Source: GCA-002790615 sp964438025
Lineage (GTDB): Bacteria > Patescibacteriota > Minisyncoccia > Moranbacterales > UBA2206
Length of the DNA stretch: 39,545 nucleotides
Direction: 5' to 3'
Assembly (NCBI GenBank): GCA_964438025.1
Contig: CAYTIK010000005.1
Coordinates: 1-39,545 of the forward strand
Shown here: positions 7,164 to 14,142 of the stretch, piece by piece
Layout of the letters: every line of letters begins with the position of its first letter
Position numbering within the stretch: the first letter of the stretch is position 1
Position numbers and translations under genes: made by a program
The notes under the pieces: generated by a model
The model's input: the letters and a program-made list of their open reading frames with translations, nothing else
What the model was told of the DNA's origin: nothing
Database searches by the model: none

Positions 7164-7793
7164 ATGGCCAAGATAAAAGTTTACAATTTAGCCGGTAAAA
7201 CCAGCGGAGAAATAGAATTAGCCGATGCTATTTTCGCTTTGCCAAAAAATGACGAATTGCTTCAGCAAGTTTCAGTCGCTTTGTTGGCGAATCGCCGGCA
7301 AGTCTTGGCTCACGCTAAGACCCGCGGAGAAAGAGCCGGTTCCGGCATCAAGCCTTGGAAACAAAAAGGCACGGGGAGGGCGAGAGTCGGTTCAGTGCGG
7401 ACTCCGTTGTGGAGAAAAGGCGGTATTATTTTTGGGCCGACCAAAGACCGAAATTTCAAGAAAAAAATAAATCAAAAGATGAAATCCAAGGCTTTAGCTT
7501 TAGCCTTAAGCGGAAAATTGGCGGAAAAAGAAATAACCATCATAGAAAACTTTTCTCTGGCTGAAAAGAAAACTAAAAAAATGGCCGAAGCTTTAAAAAA
7601 TTTAAAACTGCAAGGCAGTTGTTTGTTGGTTTTTTCCCATAAAGAAAAAGAAACACGGCGTTTTAGCCGCAATTTGGTTAAAGTAAATAACGCGCTTTCT
7701 AGCCAAGTAAACGTACTCAATATTTTAAATAATAAAAATATAATTTTTTCTCAAGAATCAGTAAAAGAATTGCAGGAAAGATTTAAAAAGTGA
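7164..7793 (+). CDS. rplD: 50S ribosomal protein L4
   Basis: L4 (uL4) has a globular domain on the 50S surface and an extended loop that lines the exit tunnel. The protein is 209 aa. The tunnel loop is recognisable as KTRGERAGSGIKPWKQKGTGRARVG and continues with FGPTKDRNFKKKINQKMK. The ATG follows immediately after the rplC stop codon, implying translational coupling. In Escherichia coli L4 also represses the S10 operon; whether it does so here is unknown. Confidence 0.98.
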   Translation: MAKIKVYNLAGKTSGEIELADAIFALPKNDELLQQVSVALLANRRQVLAHAKTRGERAGSGIKPWKQKGTGRARVGSVRTPLWRKGGIIFGPTKDRNFKKKINQKMKSKALALALSGKLAEKEITIIENFSLAEKKTKKMAEALKNLKLQGSCLLVFSHKEKETRRFSRNLVKVNNALSSQVNVLNILNNKNIIFSQESVKELQERFKK

Positions 7794-7817
7794 GACTAGA
7801 AAAATTTTGCATAATTT

Positions 7818-8153
7818 ATGTCTAAAGAGATTAAAAAAACTGAAATAAGATCAGAAGAAGGGAAAGCTCTTCTGTCCGATGTTTTACTCAAGCCCTGGAT
7901 TACTGAATCGACCACTAATTTGACATCGCTGAACAAGTATGTTTTTTTAGTTAGCCAAAGGGCGGATAAGCAGAAAATTGCTCAAGCAGTGGAAAATTTA
8001 TATCAAGTAACCGTAACTGCAGTCAATATAATCAATATGCCGAAAAAGAAAAGAGTTTATGGCCGGACTTCCGGCTGGAAAGCGGGCTTTAAGAAAGCTC
8101 TGGTTACGCTGAAAAAAGGCGATCAGATTGATTTGTTTAAAGAAATAAAATAA
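7818..8153 (+). CDS. rplW: 50S ribosomal protein L23
   Basis: L23 (uL23) borders the tunnel exit and docks trigger factor and SRP. The protein is 111 aa with a short N-terminal extension before the core VLLKPWITESTTNLTSLNKYVFLV, then the conserved NIINMPKKKRVYGRTSGWKAGFKKALVTL. It lies between rplD and rplB as in nearly all bacteria. The spacer after it holds a perfect 19-bp palindrome. Confidence 0.97.
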   Translation: MSKEIKKTEIRSEEGKALLSDVLLKPWITESTTNLTSLNKYVFLVSQRADKQKIAQAVENLYQVTVTAVNIINMPKKKRVYGRTSGWKAGFKKALVTLKKGDQIDLFKEIK

Positions 8154-8154
8154 T

Positions 8155-8219
8155 TCCCGCACTAACTTTGCACCATGGGATGTTTTGCACCTTCGGTGCA
8201 GTGCAAAGTTAGTGCGGGA
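8155..8219 (+). repeat. Perfect 19-bp inverted repeat, short TCCCGC-type element
   Basis: TCCCGCACTAACTTTGCAC (8155-8173) pairs without mismatch with 8201-8219. The 27-base loop contains a second hairpin, TGCACC/GGTGCA with a three-base loop (8186-8200). The outer word TCCCGCA...TGCGGGA matches the outer stems of the larger elements before rplN and the TPR gene. It lies 12 bases before the rplB start and has no T-run, so it is not a terminator. Confidence 0.88.
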
Positions 8220-8231
8220 TAAATTTAGAAA

Positions 8232-9065
8232 ATGGCTATCAAAATTTACAAAAGAAATACAGCTGGCCGTCGGAACATGTCCCGAGTTGAATCGGAGCTC
8301 CTTTTTGAAGGTCGTCCGGAAAAGTCCTTGCTTTTTAAGAAAAAAAGCCAAGCAGGGCGGTCTTGGGGTAAGATTGCGGTGCGGCATCAAGGCGGCGGCC
8401 ATAAGCAGAAATTAAGGCTAATAGATTTTAAGCAGGACAAATTCGGCGTTCCGGGAATAATTGCTTCTATTGAAAGAGATCCTAATCGTAGCGGTTTTAT
8501 CGCGCTCGTCAATTACCGTGATGGAGAAAAAAGATATGTTTTGGCCGTCGAAGGCATGGCTAAAGGCAAAGAAATTGTTTCCGCTCCGGATGCTCCGGTT
8601 AAACCAGGCAATCGGGCGATGGTAAAAAATATTCCGATCGGAACGATAATTTCCAATGTGGAATTATTTGCCGGAAGAGGCGGCCAGATAATCAGGAGCG
8701 CCGGGGCTGGAGCTATCCTCACCGCCGTGGAAGAAAAAACCGCCCAAATAAAAATGGCTTCCGGTGAAATCAGATTGATTGATAGCGATTGCTATGCCAC
8801 AATAGGGCGAGTGAGCAATTTTGAACATAACGCTATTAATATCGGTAAAGCTGGAAGAAGCCGCTGGATGGGCATCCGTCCCGGAGTACGAGGCACGGTT
8901 ATGAATCCCGTGGATCATCCGCACGGCGGAGGTGAAGGACGCCAGGGTATCGGACTTAAGCATCCGAAAACCCCTTGGGGCAAACCGGCTCTCGGCAAAA
9001 AAACCAGAAAGAGAAAAAGATATAGCAATAAATATATAATTAAGAGAAGGGAAAAACGCAAGTAA
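8232..9065 (+). CDS. rplB: 50S ribosomal protein L2
   Basis: L2 (uL2) supports the peptidyl transferase centre and subunit joining. The protein is 277 aa. Hallmarks are the N-terminal basic region with KIAVRHQGGGHKQKLRLIDF and the C-terminal MNPVDHPHGGGEGRQG, which includes the conserved functional histidine region, then the basic tail KKTRKRKRYSNKYI. Both neighbouring spacers hold inverted repeats. No Shine-Dalgarno sequence is visible. Confidence 0.99.
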   Translation: MAIKIYKRNTAGRRNMSRVESELLFEGRPEKSLLFKKKSQAGRSWGKIAVRHQGGGHKQKLRLIDFKQDKFGVPGIIASIERDPNRSGFIALVNYRDGEKRYVLAVEGMAKGKEIVSAPDAPVKPGNRAMVKNIPIGTIISNVELFAGRGGQIIRSAGAGAILTAVEEKTAQIKMASGEIRLIDSDCYATIGRVSNFEHNAINIGKAGRSRWMGIRPGVRGTVMNPVDHPHGGGEGRQGIGLKHPKTPWGKPALGKKTRKRKRYSNKYIIKRREKRK

Positions 9066-9073
9066 GTTGTAAA

Positions 9074-9163
9074 GTTCTAAGGTTCTAATTGTTCTAACGC
9101 TTAATTGATTTGTAAAAAAACATTTAGAACAACTATAACAATTATAACAACTAGAACAATTAG
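9074..9163 (+). repeat. Inverted GTTCTAA array, rplB-rpsS spacer
   Basis: GTTCTAA occurs three times at 9074, 9082 and 9091. CTAATTGTTCTA (9085-9096) pairs perfectly with TAGAACAATTAG (9152-9163), which ends two bases before the rpsS start. The right half also repeats ATAACAA words. It belongs with the iterated-word spacer arrays of this window. Confidence 0.75.
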
Positions 9164-9165
9164 CA

Positions 9166-9513
9166 ATGACTAGAAGTTTAAAAAAGGGTCTATATGTTGA
9201 TGCAAGGCTCTTAAAAAAAATCCAAGATAAAAAACCCGATGACCGCTCAGTGATTAAAACTTGGTCGCGCGCCTCGGTGATTTCTCCTGAGATGGTCGGT
9301 TTTACCTTTGGCGTGCATAATGGCAAAGATTTTATCCCGGTTTTTATCGGCGAAGAACAAGTTGGCCACCGTTTAGGCGAATTTTCTCCGACACGCAAAT
9401 TCCAGAAACACGGAGGCAAGATCCAGAAAGAATTAGAAATCGCTGCCAAACAGAAAGAATTGGAAGTCTCGCAAGCGGCCAAAGCAACTCCCGCCGAACA
9501 ACCTAAAAAATAA
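9166..9513 (+). CDS. rpsS: 30S ribosomal protein S19
   Basis: S19 (uS19) sits on the 30S head and contacts S13. The protein is 115 aa, starts MTRSLKKGLYVDARLLKKI and carries the conserved VHNGKDFIPVFIGEEQVGHRLGEFSPTR region. About 23 residues of charged, Ala-rich tail (ending ATPAEQPKK) exceed the usual 92-aa length. It lies eight bases ahead of rplV. Confidence 0.98.
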   Translation: MTRSLKKGLYVDARLLKKIQDKKPDDRSVIKTWSRASVISPEMVGFTFGVHNGKDFIPVFIGEEQVGHRLGEFSPTRKFQKHGGKIQKELEIAAKQKELEVSQAAKATPAEQPKK

Positions 9514-9521
9514 TATTTTTT

Positions 9522-10103
9522 ATGCAAGTCAAGGCTAAACTCAACAATTTAAGAATTTCTCCCCGCAAGGTCAGATTGATCGCTGATTTGGTGAGAGGTT
9601 TGGATGCTATTGAAGCGATAAATCAGATTGAAGCTTCTTATAAGCGGGCCAGTTTGCCGATAAAGAAACTGATTTTGAGCGCCATAAGCAACGGGGAAAA
9701 TAATTTAGGCATTGACCGGAATAATATGTATATTTTCAGCATACTAGTGGATGCCGGACCTTCCTTAAAAAGATGGATGCCGAAAGCTTACGGCCGAGCT
9801 AGCCAGATCCTTAAAAGAACAACGCAGGTGGAAATTACCCTGGAAGAAAGAGTTGAGGGCCAGGGCCGAAAAAGCCAAGCCGAGCTGGAAGATTTGAGGA
9901 AGCAAAGGATGGAAGCTAGAATAAAAAAAGAAAAAGAAATGCGCCAGGAAGCTAAGGAAAAAGAAGCTGCTTCCAAAAGCCAGGAAGCTTTGCCTAAGGT
10001 TTCAGAAAAGAAAAAAGAACAAACTTCAGAAAAAGGCAAAACTTTTGAAGAAAAGAAAGGCAAAGGCTGGGCCAGCCGGATCTTCCGGAGAAAATCAATG
10101 TAA
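9522..10103 (+). CDS. rplV: 50S ribosomal protein L22 with long charged tail
   Basis: L22 (uL22) extends a hairpin into the exit tunnel. Residues 1 to about 112 form the L22 fold (LNNLRISPRKVRLIADLVRG, then the tunnel loop KRWMPKAYGRASQILKRT). About 80 further residues form a Lys/Glu-rich, probably helical tail (KKEKEMRQEAKEKEAASK and similar) ending in KGWASRIFRRKSM. The usual length is 110-120 aa, so the tail is an addition; it lies near the tunnel exit if the fold is normal. No frameshift is seen. Confidence 0.97.
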   Translation: MQVKAKLNNLRISPRKVRLIADLVRGLDAIEAINQIEASYKRASLPIKKLILSAISNGENNLGIDRNNMYIFSILVDAGPSLKRWMPKAYGRASQILKRTTQVEITLEERVEGQGRKSQAELEDLRKQRMEARIKKEKEMRQEAKEKEAASKSQEALPKVSEKKKEQTSEKGKTFEEKKGKGWASRIFRRKSM

Positions 10104-10124
10104 TCGGGGAAATTTTTAAAGAAT

Positions 10125-10796
10125 ATGGGACATAAAATAAATCCACAGGGACTCCGCATCGGCATAACCAATACTTGGCGTTCTAAGTGGTTCAACAAAA
10201 AAGAATATAGCCAATTGCTCGAGCAAGATATCAATCTACGAGACGGCATTATGCGGAAATGGAAAAGTTCGGCGATTGCCGATGTGGAGATAATCCGTTC
10301 GGCTTCGGCAGTAAAATTGATTATCAAAACGGCTCGTCCAGGAGTCTTAATCGGCCGGGGCGGCAATGGTATTGAAGAAATTCAAAAATATATCAAGAAG
10401 AATTATCTGAAAAACCAAAAAACCGGATTAAATATCGAAATCAAAGAAATCAAAGATTTTTCCGAGGATGCTTTTTTGGTGGCGCAAAATATTGCAGAAC
10501 AATTAGAAAAAAGAATGCCTTTTCGCCGGGCCATCAAAACCATGCTCGAACAAGTGTTAAAAAACGGAATGATCAAAGGCATGAAAATTCAAGTTTCCGG
10601 GCGTTTAGGCGGAGCGGAAATGTCGCGAGTCGAAGCAGTAGCCAAGGGAGTCTTGCCACTACATACTTTGAGGGCTAATATCGATTTTGCCCGCGCCACG
10701 GCTTACACTACTTACGGAACAATTGGCGTAAAAGTCTGGCTATATAAAGGGGATATTTTTAAAAAAAGCAAGGAAGCTGTGATTAATCGAAAATAA
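10125..10796 (+). CDS. rpsC: 30S ribosomal protein S3
   Basis: S3 (uS3) lies at the mRNA entry site. The protein is 223 aa, starts MGHKINPQGLRIGI and has the KH-type loop VLIGRGGNGIEEIQKYI, then the C-terminal domain with SGRLGGAEMSRVEAVAKGVLPLHTLRA and DFARATAYTTYGTIGVKVW. It ends one base before rplP. Confidence 0.99.
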   Translation: MGHKINPQGLRIGITNTWRSKWFNKKEYSQLLEQDINLRDGIMRKWKSSAIADVEIIRSASAVKLIIKTARPGVLIGRGGNGIEEIQKYIKKNYLKNQKTGLNIEIKEIKDFSEDAFLVAQNIAEQLEKRMPFRRAIKTMLEQVLKNGMIKGMKIQVSGRLGGAEMSRVEAVAKGVLPLHTLRANIDFARATAYTTYGTIGVKVWLYKGDIFKKSKEAVINRK

Positions 10797-10797
10797 T

Positions 10798-11220
10798 ATG
10801 TTGATGCCCAAAAAGGTAAAACACCGAAAGATCCAAAGAGGCGGAAAAATCCGCGGCGTTTCCAGCCAGGGCAATGTTTTGAGTTTTGGCAGTTTTGGCC
10901 TCAAGGCAGTGGAAAATAATTTAGTTTCTGCCCGCCAGATTGAAGCGGCCCGCCGGGCGATGACACGCTTTATCCAAAGAGGCGGAAAGGTTTGGATCAG
11001 GATTTTTCCCGATAAGCCGATGACTAAAAAAGGCGATGAAACTCCGATGGGAAAGGGTAAGGGAGCCGTCGATCATTTTGTAGCTGTCGTCAGAGCCGGA
11101 AAAGTCTTATTTGAAATGGATGGCATCAAAAAAGAGCTAGCCAAAGAAGCGATGAAGCTGGCTGCCTATAAATTGAATGTCAAGACTAAATTTATTGAAA
11201 AAGAGAGAAGCTGGGGATAA
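10798..11220 (+). CDS. rplP: 50S ribosomal protein L16
   Basis: L16 (uL16) helps shape the A-site region of the 50S subunit. The protein is 140 aa. The start MLMPKKVKHRK is kept at 10798 because L16 proteins commonly begin with ML-x-PK; a second ATG at 10804 is possible. Conserved parts include FGSFGLKAVE, RAMTRF, GKVWIRIFPDKPMTKK and MGKGKGAVDHFVAVVRAGKVLFE. It is followed by a 178-base spacer with a long palindrome. Confidence 0.98.
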   Translation: MLMPKKVKHRKIQRGGKIRGVSSQGNVLSFGSFGLKAVENNLVSARQIEAARRAMTRFIQRGGKVWIRIFPDKPMTKKGDETPMGKGKGAVDHFVAVVRAGKVLFEMDGIKKELAKEAMKLAAYKLNVKTKFIEKERSWG

Positions 11221-11236
11221 AAATTAAGTGGCTGAA

Positions 11237-11373
11237 GAATATAAATTTTCTCAAGATTAAACTCGAACCTTGGATTTTCTAGCCAAAAATTTTCCCACAC
11301 TCGACGGCATCCTTGGAAAATTTTTGGAGAAAATTCAGGTTCTCAAACAATAATTTTTCGAAAATTTATATTC
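11237..11373 (+). repeat. 137-bp long hairpin element, rplP-rpmC spacer
   Basis: The outer arms GAATATAAATTTTC (11237-11250) and GAAAATTTATATTC (11360-11373) pair perfectly over 14 bp. The inner arms CCAAAAATTTTCC (11283-11295) and GGAAAATTTTTGG (11315-11327) pair perfectly over 13 bp. Between them GAACCT...GATTTTCT (11265-11280) pairs imperfectly with 11329-11342. The apical loop is 11296-11314. There is no T-run and the operon continues, so it is not an ordinary terminator. Confidence 0.88.
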
Positions 11374-11398
11374 TCCAGTAGTTTCAATGATATTTATT

Positions 11399-11584
11399 AT
11401 GAAAATCAAGGAATTAAAAGAAAAAAATCCAGAAGAATTGAAGAAAATGCTGGCAGAAAAAAGAGAAACAGCGCGCGGCTTGCGCTTTGCTATCGCTTCC
11501 AAACAAATTAAAAATAATCGGGAATCCAGGAAGGTCAAAAAAGAAATAGCCAAAATCATGACTCTAATTAACCAAGTTAAATAA
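11399..11584 (+). CDS. rpmC: 50S ribosomal protein L29
   Basis: L29 (uL29) lies at the tunnel exit beside L23. The protein is 61 aa, two helices: MKIKELKEKNPEELKKMLAE and RFAIASKQIKNNRESRKVKKEIAKIMT. The ATG at 11399 is chosen over an in-frame ATG at 11387 because it matches the family N-terminus. It precedes rpsQ by five bases. Confidence 0.96.
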   Translation: MKIKELKEKNPEELKKMLAEKRETARGLRFAIASKQIKNNRESRKVKKEIAKIMTLINQVK

Positions 11585-11589
11585 GTTTC

Positions 11590-11841
11590 ATGGAAAAATC
11601 CGCCGAAAAAAATAAAATATTATCCAGAAAAAAAGGCAAAGTCGTCCAAGACAAGATGGATAAGACGGTTATTGTTTCCGTGGTCAGTTTTGAAACTCAT
11701 CCTAAATATAAGAAAAAATATAAAGTAACCAAGCGTTATCAGGCGCATGATCCGGAAAATAAATTCAAGATAGGAGAAAAGATAGAAATTATCCCTTGCC
11801 GGCCGATCAGCAAAAAAAAGAAATTTAAAGTGGTTTATTGA
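11590..11841 (+). CDS. rpsQ: 30S ribosomal protein S17
   Basis: S17 (uS17) is an OB-fold primary binder of 16S rRNA. The protein is 83 aa with GKVVQDKMDKTVIVSV, HPKYKKKYKVTKRYQAHDPENKFKIGEKIEIIPCRPISKKKKF. It ends in TGA, one of several ordinary TGA stops showing that UGA is not recoded here. A structured spacer element begins almost at its stop codon. Confidence 0.98.
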   Translation: MEKSAEKNKILSRKKGKVVQDKMDKTVIVSVVSFETHPKYKKKYKVTKRYQAHDPENKFKIGEKIEIIPCRPISKKKKFKVVY

Positions 11842-11842
11842 A

Positions 11843-12031
11843 ATGGCTATCCCGCACCAAATTCCAAATAAAGTTTTTCAGTAATGTAAAATTTTATCCA
11901 CGGAATCGCCTCGCCTCGATTTGGCGAAGCGGGCTGCGGCTTAGCATGAATTAATAATAAAGTATTGCGAAAGAATTGGCGCGGGATGCTCATTTTTGTA
12001 GCTACTCGCTCCGCTCGCAGACAAAAATGGC
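11843..12031 (+). repeat. TCCCGC-type structured element, copy A, before rplN
   Basis: The outer stem ATCCCGCACCAAATTC (11849-11864) pairs with GAATTGGCGCGGGAT (11973-11987), with one bulge and one mismatch. The enclosed module contains CGCCTCG...GGCGAAGCGGGCTGCGGCTTAG (11917-11944). A 3' hairpin pairs CATTTTTGT (11991-11999) with ACAAAAATG (12021-12029), extended by ATGC (11986-11989) with GCAT (12030-12033), which contains the first bases of the rplN start codon. The loop carries CTCGCTCCGCTCGCAG. Copies B (25195-25392) and C (32252-32414) share this architecture. Confidence 0.88.
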
Positions 12032-12397
12032 ATGATACAAGCAGAAACTAGATTAATAGTCGCGGATAATACCGGAGCTCGGATAATCGAGTGCTTCAAG
12101 GTTTTAGGCGGTACGCGCCGGCGCTATGCCCAAATTGGGGATATTGTTGTCGCTTCAGTGAAAGTGGCTGATCCGCGGGGTTTGATTAAAAAAGGAGAGA
12201 AAGTCAGAGCCGTGGTTGTCCGGCAAAAAAAAGAAAAAAGAAGAAAAGATGGTTCATATATCCGTTTTGATGAAAATGCCGCGGTAATTTTGGAAGGTAC
12301 TGAACCAAAAGGTACTCGAATTTTCGGGCCCATTGCCAGAGAAATAAGAGAAAAAGGTTTTAGCAAGATAATTTCCTTGGCTTCGGAAGTCATATAA
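12032..12397 (+). CDS. rplN: 50S ribosomal protein L14
   Basis: L14 (uL14) lies at the subunit interface. The protein is 121 aa with MIQAETRLIVADNTGARIIECFKVLGG, DPRGLIKKGEKVRAVVVRQKKEKRRKDGSYIRFDENAAVI and GTRIFGPIAREIR. The start codon overlaps the 3' end of a hairpin of the upstream structured element, so initiation may depend on unfolding. It is flanked on both sides by large spacer elements. Confidence 0.98.
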   Translation: MIQAETRLIVADNTGARIIECFKVLGGTRRRYAQIGDIVVASVKVADPRGLIKKGEKVRAVVVRQKKEKRRKDGSYIRFDENAAVILEGTEPKGTRIFGPIAREIREKGFSKIISLASEVI

Positions 12398-12407
12398 GCG
12401 CAAGTTC

Positions 12408-12540
12408 ACCCTGTTAAATAATTTTTTAAATAAAAAAATTAAGATTTGAACATTAAATTTTTGGCAGGGAAATTGAGATAAAAGAATAATTATAAATAAG
12501 CTGTTTTTCCAAAAGAAAATCAAATCTTATTTAACAGGGT
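12408..12540 (+). repeat. ACCCTGTTAAATA inverted-repeat element, copy 1, before rplX
   Basis: The left arm has ACCCTGTTAAATA (12408-12420), an A/T-rich insert, then AGATTTGA (12442-12449). The right arm 12520-12540 begins TCAAATCTTATTTAACAGGGT in one piece and ends two bases before the rplX start. The insert ATTTTTTAAATAAAAAAAT is itself a small hairpin that bulges out of the left arm. A second copy with the same plan lies at 22136-22269. Confidence 0.88.
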
Positions 12541-12542
12541 AA

Positions 12543-12848
12543 ATGAAAATCAAGAAAAATGACAAAGTAAAAATGCTCGCTGGCAAAGATGCGGGTAAAA
12601 TCGGCAAAGTTTTAAAAATATTTCCCCAGGAGGGAAAATTGACCGTCGAAGGCTTGAATTTGATGAAAAAACACACCCATCCCCGCAAGGAAGGGGAAAA
12701 GGGCCAACGAGTGGAAGTTCCAAGATTAGTTGACAGCTCTAATGCAAAACTGATTTGCCCGAAATGCGGCCAACCTAGCCGCGTAGGTTATGCGATAAGA
12801 GGGAAAGAAAAATTCAGAAAATGCCAGAAATGCCAGGCAGAGATCTAA
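12543..12848 (+). CDS. rplX: 50S ribosomal protein L24, zinc-ribbon form
   Basis: L24 (uL24) is an early 50S assembly protein with a KOW motif (DKVKMLAGKDAGKIGKVLKI). The protein is 101 aa. The C-terminal segment has CPKCGQPSRVGY and CQKC, four cysteines that can bind zinc, a form common in bacterial L24. The ATG lies two bases after a spacer element's right arm. Confidence 0.97.
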   Translation: MKIKKNDKVKMLAGKDAGKIGKVLKIFPQEGKLTVEGLNLMKKHTHPRKEGEKGQRVEVPRLVDSSNAKLICPKCGQPSRVGYAIRGKEKFRKCQKCQAEI

Positions 12849-12867
12849 TTTATAAGTAAGCAGGGAC

Positions 12868-13404
12868 ATGTCTAAATTAAAGGAAAAATATATAAAAGAA
12901 GTGGTGGCTGAAATGAAAAAGCAGTTTGGTTTTAAGAATGCGCTCCAAGTTCCCCGTATCCAAAAAGTCGTCATCAATTCCGGCATCGGCAAATTTGCCA
13001 ATGACAATGCCTTAGTGAAGGAAGTAGCGGATTCTTTGACGCTGATTGCCGGACAAAAAACAGTTTTAACCGAATCCAAAACTTCTATTGCGGGATTTAA
13101 AATCAGAAAAGGCTTAAAGATTGGAGTCAAAGCTACGCTGCGCGGAGAAAGAATGTGGGATTTTTTGGAAAAATTAGTTGGTGCGGCCATTCCGCGCATC
13201 CGAGATTTTCAGGGATTGAAAGAAACAGTAGTTGATGAAAGAGGCAATCTAAATATCGGCATCAAAGAACATATGGTTTTTCCAGAAATCATGCCGGAAA
13301 GAGTCAAAAGAACCATCAGCTTGCAAGTTAATGTGGTCACTAACGGAAAAAAAAGAGCGGAAGGGCTGGCGCTGTTTAAATTTTTAAAATTTCCCATCAA
13401 ATAA
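12868..13404 (+). CDS. rplE: 50S ribosomal protein L5
   Basis: L5 (uL5) binds 5S rRNA and contacts P-site tRNA. The protein is 178 aa with NALQVPRIQKVVINSGIGK, GQKTVLTESKTSIAGFKIRKG, LRGERMWDFLEKL and the C-terminal NLNIGIKEHMVFPEI. Normal length and position in the spc cluster. Confidence 0.98.
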   Translation: MSKLKEKYIKEVVAEMKKQFGFKNALQVPRIQKVVINSGIGKFANDNALVKEVADSLTLIAGQKTVLTESKTSIAGFKIRKGLKIGVKATLRGERMWDFLEKLVGAAIPRIRDFQGLKETVVDERGNLNIGIKEHMVFPEIMPERVKRTISLQVNVVTNGKKRAEGLALFKFLKFPIK

Positions 13405-13437
13405 TATTGAGTCAAGTTAAATTATTTCCTAAATTTT

Positions 13438-13623
13438 ATGGCTAAACAATCAGTTATCGCCCGTTCGAGAAAAAAACCCAAGTTTTCCTCACGCATTGTC
13501 AGGCGCTGTTGGAAATGCGGACGCAAGCAAGGGTACATGCGGGAATTCAACCTGTGCCGGATTTGTTTTCGAGAATTAGCCAATACTAATCAGCTGCCCG
13601 GAGTGAAAAAGGCCAGCTGGTAG
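13438..13623 (+). CDS. rpsN: 30S ribosomal protein S14, zinc-binding type Z
   Basis: This is the short zinc form of S14 (uS14) of the 30S head. The protein is 61 aa. The zinc site is formed by CWKC and CRIC in RCWKCGRKQGYMREFNLCRICFRELA, followed by the usual LPGVKKASW end. It lies between rplE and rpsH as expected. Confidence 0.98.
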   Translation: MAKQSVIARSRKKPKFSSRIVRRCWKCGRKQGYMREFNLCRICFRELANTNQLPGVKKASW

Positions 13624-13658
13624 GAGCCTGAGTTATTAAGTTTTTGATTAAATATCTT

Positions 13659-14063
13659 ATGTTGGATCCAATCGCCGAAATGTTAGCCAGAATCAATAAT
13701 GCCCAAATGGCGGGCCAGCCAGAAGTAACTATCAGAGCTTCAAAGGTTAAATTTGCCATGGCACAGATTCTGGCCAGAGAAGGTTTTATCGAATCAGCCG
13801 TTTTGGAAAAAAGCGAAAAATTTGATTTAGTCAGGATTGTTTTAAAATATCGCGTGATTTCTAAAACTAAAACTATACCCGCCATCAAAGGCTTGAAAAG
13901 GATCAGCAAGGAAGGCCAGCGGCGCTATTTAAAAAATAAAGAAATCAGACAGGTGAAAAATAATTTCGGCATCGGTATTATTTCCACTTCCCGGGGAGTG
14001 ATGACTACGCAGGAAGCCAGAAAAAACGGCTTGGGCGGAGAGTATTTGTGCGAAGTTTGGTAA
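13659..14063 (+). CDS. rpsH: 30S ribosomal protein S8
   Basis: S8 (uS8) is a central 16S rRNA binder and, in E. coli, the spc operon repressor. The protein is 134 aa from MLDPIAEMLARINNAQ. A TTG five codons upstream is possible but the ATG fits the family start. The C-terminal GIGIISTSRGVMTTQEARKNGLGGEYLCEVW is the canonical S8 ending. Confidence 0.97.
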   Translation: MLDPIAEMLARINNAQMAGQPEVTIRASKVKFAMAQILAREGFIESAVLEKSEKFDLVRIVLKYRVISKTKTIPAIKGLKRISKEGQRRYLKNKEIRQVKNNFGIGIISTSRGVMTTQEARKNGLGGEYLCEVW

Positions 14064-14074
14064 AAAAGATAATT

Positions 14075-14120
14075 GATCATCAGTAATTGGTCATTAGAAT
14101 GTAAACTGCTAACTACTGAA
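14075..14120 (+). repeat. Short iterated-word spacer before rplF
   Basis: GATCATCAGTAATTGGTCATTAG-like words are followed by CTGCTAACTACTGA; TCAGTA near 14079 pairs with TACTGA near 14114 with further imperfect pairing. It resembles the GTCATYA array before rplA but is weaker. Confidence 0.4.
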
Positions 14121-14142
14121 TAAGAATTAAAAATTAATTTGC

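Noticed and set aside
8186..8200. UUCG tetraloop in the rplB upstream element
   Set aside because: The better pairing is a six-base stem with a three-base TTC loop; the C-UUCG-G reading leaves a mismatch directly below.
8155..8219. Inverted repeats read as insertion sequence ends
   Set aside because: No transposase gene lies in the window and no clear target duplications flank the elements; the AAATGGC words at both ends of copies A and C belong to the element or to start codons.
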